Source: Thermoprotei archaeon
Lineage (GTDB): Archaea; Thermoproteota; Nitrososphaeria; Geothermarchaeales; JDFR-13
Assembly: GCA_015661745.1 (NCBI GenBank)
Contig: DQVL01000027.1
Coordinates: 1 to 7,275 of the forward strand
Direction: 5' to 3'
Length of the DNA stretch: 7,275 nt
In this document: positions 1 through 6,515 of the stretch, in pieces
Numbering within the stretch: position 1 is the first letter of the stretch
How the letters are laid out: every line of letters starts with the position of its first letter
The notes under the pieces: generated by a model
Told to the model about the DNA's origin: nothing
What the model saw: only the letters and a program-made list of their open reading frames with translations
The model's database searches: none
Position numbers and translations under genes: made by a program

Positions 1-665
1 ATGAAAGTAATGTGGTCTCCATAATATTTGATAAGGTTGTTATCGAGCTCATACCTAATACACCTATCGCTATACCCGGTATGAACGCCTCGATAGATAT
101 AAGGGCATACTATGAATACGATGGTAAACCTTTTAATGGTAGAATATATTTGAATGGGTCTACATATAGTGAGTCTGAGGGTACCCTTCACTATACAGTC
201 GAATCTATAGTGGATGAGTTATATGGGCTATCCATATTTGAGAGCAACGTTGCTACAATAATATTTGAGGAGCCAATTCTAATTATAGAGGTTGATTTGA
301 CAAGTCCTTTTGAAGCTGTTATCCGGGGAGCTATATATCTAAGGGGTAATGATACATTGTTAGAGGGTGTCTTCAAGATTGACGGTGAGTCTATATCTAT
401 TAATGAAGATGGATACTATGTAAAGGCTATATCCGTATCTATGCCGATCAATAGCTTAGATATTGAAGCATCCATATTAGGTAGGCCTATTGAGGAGATG
501 GAGGTTAAATATTTTGAGGCCTTGGGATTAAATATAAATAGTGGTTTTAGGGGCGAGGTCGGTGAGATAAGCTTTATACATACATTAACCTTATCCATCT
601 ATCTAATAGCTGTGGTATTGGCAGTATCTATAATATTTATTTGGAAGAAGGGTCTATTAAAGTAG
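1..665 (+). CDS. C-terminal part of a membrane-anchored surface protein with Ig-like repeats (5'-truncated)
   Basis: The reading frame is open to the left edge (first full codon at 3), so the GTG at 12 is probably not the start and the gene begins outside the window. Residue numbers count that GTG as 1. The visible part is beta-rich. One module around residues 28-85 has the pattern YYEYDGKPFNGRIYLNG, then a YTVESIVDELYGLSIF strand, then ESNVATIIFEE. The same closing strand (ESNVVSIIFDK) appears at the very left edge, 79 residues earlier, so at least two tandem modules exist; a third, more diverged one spans about 90-170. A hydrophobic segment at about 191-211 followed by WKKGLLK is a C-terminal membrane anchor with a positively charged cytoplasmic end. 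Such repeats occur in archaeal extracellular proteins; this assignment is from pattern recognition. There are no cysteines. What lies N-terminal (adhesin, protease or transglutaminase-like domain) cannot be seen. Confidence 0.8.
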   Translation, partial: ESNVVSIIFDKVVIELIPNTPIAIPGMNASIDIRAYYEYDGKPFNGRIYLNGSTYSESEGTLHYTVESIVDELYGLSIFESNVATIIFEEPILIIEVDLTSPFEAVIRGAIYLRGNDTLLEGVFKIDGESISINEDGYYVKAISVSMPINSLDIEASILGRPIEEMEVKYFEALGLNINSGFRGEVGEISFIHTLTLSIYLIAVVLAVSIIFIWKKGLLK

Positions 666-723
666 AATCACTGGTATTATATGATAGGATGTATACTATA
701 TAGTAGTTATGTTAATATCTTCA

Positions 724-1854
724 TTATTTACTTAGAATTACTATAGACTCGTTTGCTACACCAATTTTAATAGTTCTATTCCTAACAGCTATCCTTCGGT
801 TAATAACCCATATCTCTGGTCTTCTAAAACCTATTTCCCTACCTAGTTTAGCTAATATCTCATCTGACGGTATAATTCTATCTGGGAATATCCCCTGCCC
901 CACAACCAATATAGCTTTACCACCTCCCCTCAAGACTCGGTATATCTCATTCAAAACTTTATACATGTCATTGAAATATGCGTGTGCAGCTGGTGGAAGA
1001 TCTTTATCTATGATTTTAGGGAGTTCAATAAAGTCTCTTCTCGAGAATGTTAAACCTATATAACTCCTCAATGGGTTTACCCTTGTATCTCCATATAGGA
1101 TTAGATACTCGATTTCATAGACAGTTGTATACTCAATCTTATTTAGATATGGTGGAGAAGTTATTACTAGGTCTATCGACTCATCCTCAACCATAGTCAT
1201 TTGTCTAGCATCCCCTTGATATAAGTAGTAGTATACATTCTTCAGCTCCATCTCAATAATATCCCTAATAATCATATTGACGGTTCTACGGAAGACATCG
1301 ATGAATGGAGGTATATTCCGCTTACTAAACCTAAGTTTACTACCGTCTTTAATCATATATGTAGACTTGTTGGCAGCCGATAACAATGCCAGATAAAATA
1401 GGTTTCTATACCTACCTTCATATATATTCTCTATCGCCTCTCTAATCCTTAAAATATCTATTAAACTAGGTTTTGGGAATGCCTTCTTAAGAAGTCCATG
1501 TATACCATTTAAATCTATCCTCTTTCTATAGCTTAGTAGATAATTAAAATATTTCTTAATATCTTCTATATCATAATCCATTATCTTGGCTTCAGCTATT
1601 AACTTAAATAATGGGCTAATCTCTATACCAACTGTATTGACACCGTATTCCCTACAGGTTAATGGGGTTGTCCCCACACCCATAAAGGGATCCAATACCC
1701 AGTCTCCACTATCTACATCATATTTTTTTAGGAGGTAGTGAACTAGGTCTCTAGAGAATCCCTCCTTAAAATAGAACCATCTATGTCTAGGCAATTCTTT
1801 ATTAGGCTTGAATGTCGCATACTCACCCAGCTCTAGCCGCTCAATTATCTTCAT
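724..1854 (-). CDS. Orphan DNA methylase-like SAM-dependent methyltransferase (N4/N6 amino type)
   Basis: Predicted amino-methyltransferase of the N6-adenine/N4-cytosine DNA methylase superfamily. Numbering from the ATG at 1854 (376 aa): an N-terminal HRWFYFKEGFS segment at about 24-34 resembles motif X; the SAM-binding motif DPFMGVGTT is at 55-63 and the acidic strand VGIEISPLF at about 75-83. GDAR lies near 214-217, and the catalytic TSPPY at 232-236 is followed by LNKIEYT. RVLRGGGKAILVVG at about 306-319 is a typical late Rossmann strand. TSPPY rather than DPPY or NPPY favours N4-cytosine chemistry, though an RNA or other target is not excluded. Motif I precedes TSPPY with about 170 residues between, an alpha-like order, and the helical insert could hold target recognition. 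No restriction endonuclease is adjacent. The frame extends to a TTG at 1860, but the ATG two codons later is preferred. No Shine-Dalgarno site is visible and a TATA-like box lies about 30 bases upstream, suggesting a leaderless mRNA. It is convergent with the surface protein gene. Confidence 0.85.
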   Translation of the reverse strand: MKIIERLELGEYATFKPNKELPRHRWFYFKEGFSRDLVHYLLKKYDVDSGDWVLDPFMGVGTTPLTCREYGVNTVGIEISPLFKLIAEAKIMDYDIEDIKKYFNYLLSYRKRIDLNGIHGLLKKAFPKPSLIDILRIREAIENIYEGRYRNLFYLALLSAANKSTYMIKDGSKLRFSKRNIPPFIDVFRRTVNMIIRDIIEMELKNVYYYLYQGDARQMTMVEDESIDLVITSPPYLNKIEYTTVYEIEYLILYGDTRVNPLRSYIGLTFSRRDFIELPKIIDKDLPPAAHAYFNDMYKVLNEIYRVLRGGGKAILVVGQGIFPDRIIPSDEILAKLGREIGFRRPEIWVINRRIAVRNRTIKIGVANESIVILSK

Positions 1855-1877
1855 ATCCAATGATTAAGAAATATTTG

Positions 1878-1890
1878 GTTAAATATAGTT
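1878..1890 (-). promoter_or_regulatory. TATA-like promoter box of the methylase gene
   Basis: Read on the minus strand the segment is aactatatttaac, centred about 30 bases upstream of the ATG at 1854. An archaeal TATA box places transcription start about 25 bases downstream, which would fall almost on the start codon and give a leaderless transcript. That agrees with the absence of a GGTG site before this gene. The segment is nearly symmetric and could also be read in the opposite direction. Confidence 0.5.
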
Positions 1891-1899
1891 TGGATGACT

Positions 1900-1910
1900 C
1901 CTTAAATATT
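1900..1910 (+). promoter_or_regulatory. TATA-like promoter box of the MoxR-type operon
   Basis: The sequence ccttaaatatt lies about 30-38 bases before the ATG at 1939. This spacing predicts a transcript with no leader or only a few bases, and no Shine-Dalgarno site precedes that ATG. The preceding bases (gact) are a poor match to a purine/A-rich BRE. The oppositely oriented TATA-like box at 1878-1890 lies only about 10 bases away, so the two divergent promoters are packed into under 85 bases. Confidence 0.5.
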
Positions 1911-1938
1911 CTCTATAGAACATATATCTATTGATAAC

Positions 1939-2490
1939 ATGTTGGTTTTCGAGGTTATCGATCCAGAGTATAGACATTTAATTCCGAGAGGGGGTGTAGA
2001 TTATAGCGATATACCTAATAATGTAAACCAGTCTATTGTAGAACCTATGCAGGGGGAGGGGCTTACACCACTTGAAGCCTTCGCTATAGAGAGTGACTTC
2101 ATATTTCTTATATTCCTAGTATTCCTTGTTGCAGCTGGCCTCCTCACAATCTATTTATATGGTGTAGCCTCTGAATATAGGTTTAGATCTGTTGTTAAGA
2201 GAGATGTAGATGAACCTAGACCAATCAAGTATTCATCAAGTGATTATATCTACATTGGTTGGAGGAGGGAATTGAGAAATTTATATCTTAATTTCCTTAG
2301 AATGTTGAGAGATAGAGGTGTACATATATTAAATGGATATACTGCTTATGAAGTAGCCGATGTAGCTTCCAAAGCCGATATTAAATATGCTTTTGAAGTA
2401 GCCAAACTATATAATTATGGTATGTTCTCGAGGAATTCTAATAAGTCTATTCTGGATAGGTTTAGAAGGTATTTAGGGTATGAAGGGTAG
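1939..2490 (+). CDS. Short single-TM protein with DUF4129-like cytoplasmic domain
   Basis: First gene of the operon (183 aa). The N-terminal ~50 residues are polar and proline-containing with no clear signal peptide. A single hydrophobic helix spans about 53-75, followed by a basic linker (EYRFRSVVKRD). Residues about 108-163 (RRELRNLYLNFLRMLRDRG, then GYTAYEVADVA, then a helix ending LYNYGMFS) match the shape of the DUF4129 C-terminal domain: an R..Y..FL..L...G helix, a T..E turn and an aromatic Y.YG element. In bacteria this domain usually ends a much larger multi-TM or transglutaminase protein (TgpA-like); here only the last TM and tail remain, so it is either a minimal form or a split partner. 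The ATG has no Shine-Dalgarno site but a TATA-like box about 33 bases upstream. Its end overlaps the next gene by 11 bases. Family assignment is by pattern and strengthened by the DUF4350, MoxR and DUF58 neighbours. There is no cysteine. Confidence 0.75.
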   Translation: MLVFEVIDPEYRHLIPRGGVDYSDIPNNVNQSIVEPMQGEGLTPLEAFAIESDFIFLIFLVFLVAAGLLTIYLYGVASEYRFRSVVKRDVDEPRPIKYSSSDYIYIGWRRELRNLYLNFLRMLRDRGVHILNGYTAYEVADVASKADIKYAFEVAKLYNYGMFSRNSNKSILDRFRRYLGYEG

Positions 2491-3565
2491 ATATATTTTC
2501 TATGTATTAATTCTTACCTATCTTACATCTCTTACCGTTGCCGCTGGTGGTATACAACCTGTAATCCTTCCCTCTACAGCCTCCACATCCCCCCTAAATC
2601 CCTATCCATATGGATTATATAACTTTTATAGTGACTTGACCAGTTTATATGATGTAGGTTTTATATCAACACCTTTTGATATCGCTTTGGAGGGTGATCG
2701 AATCTTATATGTAGTGATCGGACCTGAACAATCTTTTTCGGAGGCTGAAGCTGGTTATATAGCTGATCTATTAAATTCTGGGAGGATTGACCTATTCTTA
2801 AGCGATGAGACTAATATATCTAATTCCATACTTACAGAGCTGGGTATCGAGGTTGATGGTAGGATAATGGTTTTGAAGGATGTATTTGACGAGTCGAGAT
2901 ATATATCTAGGATAGACTGTGGCTCATTAGGCGGAGGCTTCATATCTAAATCTTCATATGTAAGCGTTATCCCACCAGAATCTGAAGTTCTTTGTAGGGG
3001 AGATGGAATATTTATAGTTGATGGGGAGGTAATATCTAATCCACCCATAGCTGTAAGAATCATTCTTGATAGTGGCTCAGAGATATTGGTTATAGCAGAC
3101 TCAAGTATATGTACAAATTTTATGTATTCAAGTTCCTGGTGGAATATAGAGGGTAATAAGGGCTTATGTATGGAGTTTGTGAATCTCCTTTTGGGGGATG
3201 ACTATGATACCATCATATTTGATATAGGACATTATATAGGTAGCCAGTTGATGATACCCATAATAACAGATTATATTATTAAGAGCATCATTATCCTACA
3301 AGTTATAATTGGATTTGTGCTCAATATTATGGGGCCATTCCTCTATCCCTTTATAGTCTTCGCATCACTATTGGTGATCGGTACATATATAGATGTATTT
3401 AGAGTTGGGTATATAAAGGTCTCAGATCCAACGTTAGAGGCTATGGTCTCCCGGATAATAAAGGAATATACTCATAGGTTTAATTCGGTTGAGCTCTTTC
3501 TAGGGTTGAACATAAAATGGTTTAGAAGATTTTTAATTGATAAAGTCATTAGTGAGATTAAATAG
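2480..3565 (+). CDS. DUF4350-like extracytoplasmic membrane protein
   Basis: A 361-aa protein with an N-terminal hydrophobic segment (about 5-22, ending TVAAGG) that is a signal peptide or anchor. The large outside domain, about 25-260, contains NPYPYGLYNFYSDL (40-53), an ILYVVIGPEQSFSEAE strand-loop (75-90), a helix ending LLNSGRIDLFLSDE (97-110) and a late EILVIADSSICTNFM strand (201-215). This layout fits DUF4350, a domain with a glutamine-amidotransferase-like fold, usually found beside DUF58, MoxR and DUF4129 genes. A hydrophobic stretch at about 264-303, broken by P286 and P290, is one or two membrane passes; the basic C-terminal ~58 residues may lie in the cytoplasm. Four cysteines (147, 172, 211, 230) all fall in the outside domain, suggesting disulfides. 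The ATG lies within the end of the preceding gene, with only a weak aaggt upstream, so translational coupling is likely. Biochemical function is unknown. Confidence 0.78.
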   Translation: MKGRYIFYVLILTYLTSLTVAAGGIQPVILPSTASTSPLNPYPYGLYNFYSDLTSLYDVGFISTPFDIALEGDRILYVVIGPEQSFSEAEAGYIADLLNSGRIDLFLSDETNISNSILTELGIEVDGRIMVLKDVFDESRYISRIDCGSLGGGFISKSSYVSVIPPESEVLCRGDGIFIVDGEVISNPPIAVRIILDSGSEILVIADSSICTNFMYSSSWWNIEGNKGLCMEFVNLLLGDDYDTIIFDIGHYIGSQLMIPIITDYIIKSIIILQVIIGFVLNIMGPFLYPFIVFASLLVIGTYIDVFRVGYIKVSDPTLEAMVSRIIKEYTHRFNSVELFLGLNIKWFRRFLIDKVISEIK

Positions 3566-3573
3566 TTTTGTCT

Positions 3574-3582
3574 GGTGGTGAT
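3574..3582 (+). promoter_or_regulatory. Strong Shine-Dalgarno site of the MoxR gene
   Basis: ggtggtgat matches the archaeal anti-SD complement GGAGGTGAT at eight of nine positions. It overlaps the two upstream in-frame GTG codons (3575, 3578), which therefore are unlikely starts, and points to the TTG at 3584. The gap after GGTGAT is short (one base), so the start is not certain. Confidence 0.55.
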
Positions 3583-3583
3583 A

Positions 3584-4507
3584 TTGATTAATAATGTTTT
3601 TAAAGATATTCTGGATGAGGCTGGGAAAATTATAGTTGGTAAGAGGATGGAGCTAAAGATAGTCCTTGCATCTATCATTGCTGGTGGACATATATTACTT
3701 GAGGGTGTCCCAGGTGTTGCCAAGACATTGATGGCTAAGACGATAGCTAGGGTATCGGGACTTAGATTCAGTAGAATCCAGTTTACACCGGATCTCCTCC
3801 CAACCGATGTCCTCGGGACATATGTCTATAACCAATCCGATGGAGAATTTAGGTTTAGGAGGGGGCCGATCTTCGCAAATATAGTGTTGGCTGATGAGAT
3901 TAATAGGGCTAGCCCGAGGACACAGTCGGCTTTCTTAGAGGCTATGCAGGAGGGTCAAGTAACTCTATGGGGTGAAACATATGAGATTGAGAAGCCATTC
4001 ACGGTCTTAGCTACTATGAATCCTATTGAGATGGAGGGTGTATATCCACTTCCAGAGGCTCAGGTCGACAGGTTTATGGCTAAGGTAGTTATTTCATATC
4101 CATCTAGGGATGAGATGATGGAGATAATAGATAATTTGAGGGAGATTGAGGAGTTCCAGGTTGATCCTATTGGGGAGCCAAATATTTTTTTAGAGGGTAG
4201 GGAGAGACTATGGGATATCCATGTTGAGGATAATATTAAGAGGTATGTGGTTGAGTTGGTAGAGGCGACTAGGCGGCATCCATATACACGACTTGGTGCT
4301 TCACCCCGTGGAGCTATCTATACCCTCCTCCTCTCTAGGGCTCTAGCGATGATAGATGGTTTAGATTATGTATCTCCCGAGCTTATTAAAGAAGCTTCTA
4401 AGGTGACCCTCCCCCATAGAATAATTTTAAAGCCTGAAGCTAGGCTTAGGGGTATAGATGAATATCAGGTTTTGGATGAGATACTTAATACGGTTAAACC
4501 TCCATAG
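3584..4507 (+). CDS. MoxR-family AAA+ ATPase
   Basis: Cytoplasmic AAA+ ATPase of the MoxR family (307 aa from the TTG at 3584; 310 from the GTG at 3575). Numbered from TTG: IIVGKRMELK at about 16-25 is the usual MoxR entry; Walker A GVPGVAKT at 41-48; FTPDLLPTDVLGTYVY at about 67-82, the MoxR-specific segment; Walker B VLADEINRA at 101-109; sensor 1 ATMNP at 143-147; EAQVDRF at 158-164; sensor 2 GASPRG at 238-243; then the C-terminal lid helices. All key residues are present and the length is typical, so the enzyme should be active. MoxR proteins form hexamers that, with vWA-domain partners, act as chaperones in activation or cofactor insertion; the DUF58 gene 8 bases downstream encodes the likely partner. 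A strong GGTGGTGAT site argues for the TTG start, although GTG at 3575 or 3578 cannot be excluded. No cysteines are present. Confidence 0.96.
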   Translation: MINNVFKDILDEAGKIIVGKRMELKIVLASIIAGGHILLEGVPGVAKTLMAKTIARVSGLRFSRIQFTPDLLPTDVLGTYVYNQSDGEFRFRRGPIFANIVLADEINRASPRTQSAFLEAMQEGQVTLWGETYEIEKPFTVLATMNPIEMEGVYPLPEAQVDRFMAKVVISYPSRDEMMEIIDNLREIEEFQVDPIGEPNIFLEGRERLWDIHVEDNIKRYVVELVEATRRHPYTRLGASPRGAIYTLLLSRALAMIDGLDYVSPELIKEASKVTLPHRIILKPEARLRGIDEYQVLDEILNTVKPP

Positions 4508-4510
4508 GTG
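4506..4510 (+). promoter_or_regulatory. Shine-Dalgarno site of the DUF58 gene
   Basis: aggtg overlaps the stop codon of the MoxR gene and lies five bases before the ATG at 4516, supporting that start and coupled translation of the ATPase and its presumed partner. Confidence 0.6.
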
Positions 4511-4515
4511 TTTAA

Positions 4516-5772
4516 ATGCCTTATCTAACTAGAAGGGGTCAATATATATCTATCATCTCTGTTGCATCAATCTTCACCGGGTTGATTACGAGTAACATCT
4601 TTATCTTCTTTGTAGGTGTTGCAGGGGCTTCAATATTAATATTCTACTTTAACTGGATGGCTAACTTCAGATCCGTTATAAAAAATATTTATATAGACCG
4701 TGTTGAGTCATCTATACACGTTGTAGAGGGAGTCGAGTTTAACATATCATTCAAATTATCTAATAAATCAAGTTATACTATCCCTAGAGCCGTTATAATT
4801 GATAGGCCCGTGGGTCGGGTTGTATGTGACGAACCAGTCGTAGATGTTTATGATGTGAGACCCAATGAATCTTTGATCCTTTCTTATAAGGCATATACAG
4901 GTGTAGGGAGTAGTATGTGGAAAGGCCTTACTCTAGCAATATATGATCCACTTAACTTATTCGTTGAAAGCATCGATATATCTCTACCTATATTCATATA
5001 TGGCTATCCATATCCCAAGTTTAGAGATGGTTTGATAAGACATAAACCATTGGGTATATCAAGGATATTGAATCTACAGTCTAGAACAGGCCTTGAATTT
5101 ATGGAGCTTAGGGAGTATATATATGGAGATGACTATAGAATGATTCACTGGCCATCGACAGCGAGATATGGTGATTTAGTGGTCCGGGTTAACGCCGTTG
5201 AATCCCTAATAAATTTAACCTTGGTTGTAGATGCGAGTAGGGAGATGTGGATAGGCATCCCCGGTTCCTCACCGATAGATGATATAGCTAGGGTTGCTAT
5301 GTGGCTGGTTGATGCTATATCTAAATATAGTGGTAGAGTGAATCTAGTTGTATTCGATGGATATAGATATAGAAGCTATAGATACTATGCTAGAGACTCT
5401 ATATATAGAGTAAGTACAGTGTTTTCGAGGCTTATACAAAATAGATTTAGATCTCCAAAGGATTTTATCCAAGTAATAAATACAGTCTCATCAGAATCTC
5501 CAGGTGATATAATGGTTATCTTAACAGGTCCAGGTATTGAATGGCGTGGCTTCCTGACTGAGCTGGAGTCAAGTATTAACACATCCCATCCCCTTATATA
5601 TCTAGGTATAGCTCTACCTACAGGTTCATCTAGGGAAGAGTCTCTAATCCGTCTACATGATGCCAATGAATTGGATGATGTAATTGATAGGGTGAAGTAT
5701 ATTAGGATTGGATATGGTTCACAAGAGGATTTAATATCATCTTTAGATGGGGTGCTCAAGATATGGATTTAG
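4516..5772 (+). CDS. DUF58 (vWA-like) membrane protein, presumed MoxR partner
   Basis: A 418-aa DUF58 protein. Two hydrophobic helices at about 9-27 and 28-46 form an N-terminal hairpin, followed by a beta-rich segment (about 55-165) resembling the Ig-like part of this family. The diagnostic DUF58 signature lies at about 192-225: GLEFMELREY, then GDDYRMIHWPSTARYGDLVVR. After it comes a von Willebrand factor A-like region (about 233-400) with the strand LTLVVDASREMW at 234-245, where a metal-binding DxSxS motif would sit. Asp239 and Ser241 are kept, but the second Ser position is Glu243, so metal binding may be altered or absent. Related operons pair DUF58 with MoxR as ATPase-driven remodelling units. 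The hairpin topology places both long domains on the same side, probably the cytoplasm, given the contact expected with MoxR and the basic N-terminus. The gene follows MoxR by 8 bases and overlaps the next gene by 10. Confidence 0.93.
   Translation: MPYLTRRGQYISIISVASIFTGLITSNIFIFFVGVAGASILIFYFNWMANFRSVIKNIYIDRVESSIHVVEGVEFNISFKLSNKSSYTIPRAVIIDRPVGRVVCDEPVVDVYDVRPNESLILSYKAYTGVGSSMWKGLTLAIYDPLNLFVESIDISLPIFIYGYPYPKFRDGLIRHKPLGISRILNLQSRTGLEFMELREYIYGDDYRMIHWPSTARYGDLVVRVNAVESLINLTLVVDASREMWIGIPGSSPIDDIARVAMWLVDAISKYSGRVNLVVFDGYRYRSYRYYARDSIYRVSTVFSRLIQNRFRSPKDFIQVINTVSSESPGDIMVILTGPGIEWRGFLTELESSINTSHPLIYLGIALPTGSSREESLIRLHDANELDDVIDRVKYIRIGYGSQEDLISSLDGVLKIWI
5749..5754 (+). promoter_or_regulatory. 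Shine-Dalgarno-like site of the polytopic membrane protein gene
   Basis: ggggtg lies inside the end of the DUF58 gene, eight bases before the ATG at 5763. It supports that ATG as the true start despite its overlap with the upstream gene. Confidence 0.5.
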
Positions 5773-6515
5773 ATACTAGAGTAAGAAGTATAATATTCTC
5801 TATCGGCTTAATCTTTATAGTGTTATACGCTTTAACAGTGGGTATCCAGTCAACTATTATTATACCACTCCTCATAGCTATACCCGTTTATGTTATGGGG
5901 ATCTATCTAAATAGGTTGTTAGAGGCTCTACTGGCCTCAGGCTTGATAATGTTATATGCCGTTCTTGAAGGGATCCAGATATATTATATCGGGATTCTAT
6001 TTACAGTATTGGCTCTAGTATATGAACCTATGAGAAGATTATATGTATATAGGGATGTATATCTAATCATTGGAGTCTCAATCCTTATGGCGTCATATAT
6101 AGATTATCTATATAGGTCGATGGGTCTACCTAATATATATCGTACAATCTATATTATCTGGGGTGGAACCCTAGTATTAACATGGGTCTATATATATTCC
6201 TCCCCCAGAGGATCCATTTATTATAATTTAAAGAGGTTTAGAAGGGCATATATGAGGTTCTTTGCCAGACCTATCTATGTTGGATTAGCCATGTTATACA
6301 TATTACTATCTATTGTATCGGTCCTAGGCCTATCACTTATATCTATTATAATCCCATTATCCGGATTATACCTTTTGTATAGGAAGAAATCTTCTCTTTC
6401 TATCGCCGGTTCAATTATATTAATATATATCATCCTAACATCTTCATATGGTTTAGAGAGGGCTTTTTTAGAGTTAGATGCCTTTATTAGGTCTTTAGGT
6501 GGTTGGTTTGTCTAG
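5763..6515 (+). CDS. Polytopic membrane protein of unknown function in the MoxR/DUF58 operon
   Basis: A 250-aa, very hydrophobic protein with about eight or nine predicted membrane helices, roughly at 9-27, 30-48, 54-69, 73-88, 97-115, 128-145, 170-188, 189-206 and 211-228. A basic loop (LKRFRRAYMRFFAR, about 156-169) between the sixth and seventh helices is likely cytoplasmic. There is no cysteine and no recognisable catalytic motif, and I cannot assign a family. It begins inside the DUF58 gene (10-base overlap, GGTG site upstream) and ends overlapping the next small gene, so it is co-translated with the MoxR/DUF58 pair. One possibility is that it supplies the multi-TM part that in TgpA-like proteins is fused to DUF4129; this is inference from gene content, not from sequence similarity. 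Confidence 0.8.
   Translation: MDLDTRVRSIIFSIGLIFIVLYALTVGIQSTIIIPLLIAIPVYVMGIYLNRLLEALLASGLIMLYAVLEGIQIYYIGILFTVLALVYEPMRRLYVYRDVYLIIGVSILMASYIDYLYRSMGLPNIYRTIYIIWGGTLVLTWVYIYSSPRGSIYYNLKRFRRAYMRFFARPIYVGLAMLYILLSIVSVLGLSLISIIIPLSGLYLLYRKKSSLSIAGSIILIYIILTSSYGLERAFLELDAFIRSLGGWFV
6497..6502 (+). promoter_or_regulatory. Shine-Dalgarno site of the small membrane protein gene
   Basis: aggtgg lies five bases before the TTG at 6508. It overlaps the alternative GTG at 6499, which has no ribosome site of its own, so the TTG is the preferred start. Confidence 0.5.

Noticed and set aside
191..598. Minus-strand open frames at 191-376 and 416-598
   Set aside because: They lie antisense to the Ig-repeat surface protein, have low-complexity Ser/Ile-rich translations and no promoter or ribosome site; they are shadows of the real gene.
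666..723. Possible shared terminator between the two convergent genes
   Set aside because: The 58 bases are AT-rich, but I could not find a convincing hairpin or long T-run in either direction, so no terminator is called.
724..1860. Restriction-modification or phage-defence island
   Set aside because: Only the methylase is present; no nuclease, helicase, integrase or defence gene is next to it, and base composition does not change at its borders.
2755..3063. Minus-strand open frame of 102 codons
   Set aside because: Antisense to the DUF4350-like gene, Pro/Ser/Ile-rich translation with no recognisable motif, and the sense frame is a convincing protein.
3472..3723. Minus-strand open frame of 83 codons spanning the DUF4350/MoxR junction
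   Set aside because: It covers the ends of two well-supported sense genes and the MoxR start; its translation has no domain features.
5385..5759. Minus-strand open frame of 124 codons
   Set aside because: Although fairly long, it is antisense to the DUF58 C-terminal domain and its Ser-rich translation looks like the complement of the sense codons.
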